DNA of 6,023 nt from Bacteroidales bacterium (GTDB lineage Bacteria; Bacteroidota; Bacteroidia; Bacteroidales; B39-G9): assembly GCA_023145555.1 (NCBI GenBank), contig JAGLDO010000206.1:1-6023 (forward strand). Reading direction: 5' to 3'. How positions within the stretch are numbered: the stretch's first letter is position 1; each line of letters opens with the position of its first letter. The notes under the pieces are model-generated. The model saw only the letters and a list, made by a program, of their open reading frames with translations, was not told where the DNA came from and ran no database searches. A program made the translations under genes and the position numbers. This document shows, piece by piece, positions 4,954-6,023 of the stretch.

Positions 4954-6023
4954 ATGACTTCAAAAAAGAAAGTAGCTTTAATAACGGGAGTAACCGGACA
5001 AGATGGTGCATACTTATCAGAATTTTTATTAAAAAAAGGATATATCGTTCATGGTTTAAAACGCCGAAGTTCTATGTTTAACACAGATAGAATTGACCAT
5101 TTATATCTTGATCCTCATGTTGAAAACAGAAATTTTATTCTTCATTACGGTGATTTAACAGATTCAACCAATCTTATTCGAATTGTTCAAGAAATACAAC
5201 CTGATGAAATTTATAATCTTGCAGCAATGAGCCACGTTTCTGTCTCTTTCGAAACTCCTGAATATACAGCTAATGCTGATGGAATTGGTGCCTTGCGTAT
5301 TCTAGATGCTATTCGTTTATTAGGTTTGTGTGAAAAAACAAAATTTTACCAAGCTTCAACATCAGAACTTTATGGTTTAGTGCAAGAAATGCCGCAAAGT
5401 GAAAAAACTCCTTTTTATCCCCGAAGCCCCTATGCCGTTGCAAAAATTTATGCTTATTGGATTACTGTTAACTATAGAGAAGCCTACAATATTTTTGCAT
5501 GTAATGGAATTCTTTTTAATCACGAATCTCCAATAAGAGGAGAAACTTTTGTTACTCGAAAAATTACTCGTGCAGCATCCCGAATTGCGTTAGGTTTACA
5601 AGACAAATTCTACTTAGGTAACCTGTCGGCAAAGCGCGATTGGGGTCATGCTAAAGATTATATTGAGGCTATGTATCTAATGATGCAGCAAGAGAAACCC
5701 GACGATTATGTTATTGCAACCGGCGTTACTACTGAAGTTAGAGAATTTGTAAAACTTGCATTTTCTGAAATTGGAATTGAGCTTACTTTCAATGGCGAAG
5801 GAATAAACGAAAAAGCTTTTGTTAAAAAATGTAATAACCCAAAATATCAAGTAAAAATTGGTAAAGAAGTTCTTGCTGTTGATTCTAATTATTTTAGACC
5901 TACAGAAGTAAATGTCTTGCAGGGAAATCCTGAAAAAGCCAATAAAAATTTAAACTGGATGCCTAAACACGATCTAAAGTCTCTTGTTAAAGATATGATG
6001 GATAGTGATTTAAAATTAATGCA
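4954..6023 (+). CDS. gmd: GDP-mannose 4,6-dehydratase, truncated by the right window edge
   Basis: Gmd converts GDP-D-mannose to GDP-4-keto-6-deoxy-D-mannose with tightly bound NADP. It is the entry point to GDP-L-fucose and related deoxyhexoses used in surface glycans. From the ATG at 4954, 356 codons are visible without a stop; the family length of roughly 340-375 residues implies that only the last few are missing. Motifs are the Rossmann GVTGQDG (12-18), RRSSMFNTDRIDHLY (37-51) typical of Gmd, NLAAMSHV (88-95), the catalytic STSELYG with Thr136 and Glu138, and PRSPYAVAK with Tyr160 and Lys164. The substrate-binding segments HESPIRGETFVTRKIT (190-205) and GNLSAKRDWGHAKDY (222-236) follow. 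Position 194 is Ile, where E. coli has Arg in SPRRGE; I regard this as family variation. No Shine-Dalgarno precedes the start. The next gene, possibly fcl/wcaG, lies outside the window, so the final sugar cannot be told. Confidence 0.96.
   Translation, partial: MTSKKKVALITGVTGQDGAYLSEFLLKKGYIVHGLKRRSSMFNTDRIDHLYLDPHVENRNFILHYGDLTDSTNLIRIVQEIQPDEIYNLAAMSHVSVSFETPEYTANADGIGALRILDAIRLLGLCEKTKFYQASTSELYGLVQEMPQSEKTPFYPRSPYAVAKIYAYWITVNYREAYNIFACNGILFNHESPIRGETFVTRKITRAASRIALGLQDKFYLGNLSAKRDWGHAKDYIEAMYLMMQQEKPDDYVIATGVTTEVREFVKLAFSEIGIELTFNGEGINEKAFVKKCNNPKYQVKIGKEVLAVDSNYFRPTEVNVLQGNPEKANKNLNWMPKHDLKSLVKDMMDSDLKLM

Noticed and set aside
4893..5081. Plus-strand open frame overlapping the start of gmd
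   Set aside because: It starts at the predicted gmd transcript start region and runs out of frame through the conserved Gmd Rossmann motif; no recognisable product.
1..6023. A novel defence, toxin or secretion system
   Set aside because: Every gene except one small membrane protein is a recognisable housekeeping or nucleotide-sugar enzyme; the unusual signals are regulatory or repetitive DNA, not a new protein system.

Overview
The window is AT-rich DNA from a member of the Bacteroidota, probably the Bacteroidales or a near relative. Three things point there. The promoter-like boxes follow the TTTG / TAnnTTTG pattern of that phylum. Start codons are preceded by A/T-rich leaders without Shine-Dalgarno sequences. 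The protein repertoire also fits: a long LspA C-terminus with an aromatic insertion, a DUF4834-like membrane peptide, an SDR-type threonine dehydrogenase and a 434-residue MetK. Most of the window is housekeeping or central metabolism; no phage, CRISPR, defence or toxin genes are visible.

Layout, left to right. The C-terminal part of lspA (lipoprotein signal peptidase, +) enters from the left edge and meets a small DUF4834-like membrane protein gene (-) tail to tail. Next is kbl (-), then a 267-bp divergent intergenic region, then an SDR-type L-threonine 3-dehydrogenase gene (+) ending in a strong intrinsic terminator. metK (+) follows, with a promoter, a SAM-II-type riboswitch aptamer at the very start of its leader, an unusual 82-nt G-free leader and its own terminator. 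A 366-bp gap after metK holds that terminator, a 147-bp nested palindromic repeat and a promoter-like box. gmd (GDP-mannose 4,6-dehydratase, +) then runs off the right edge.

How the genes work together. The divergent tdh/kbl pair encodes both steps of threonine catabolism: threonine to 2-amino-3-ketobutyrate, then to glycine plus acetyl-CoA. The two -7 boxes lie exactly 55 bp on either side of a TGAT-N4-ATCA palindrome, which suggests one regulator serving both promoters. metK makes S-adenosylmethionine and appears to be feedback-controlled by it through the riboswitch. gmd probably begins a nucleotide-sugar (fucose or related deoxyhexose) or surface-polysaccharide locus beyond the window.

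The observations most worth checking are the metK riboswitch with its G-free leader, the symmetric tdh/kbl control region, the strong hairpin in the tdh leader and the nested palindromic repeat upstream of gmd.
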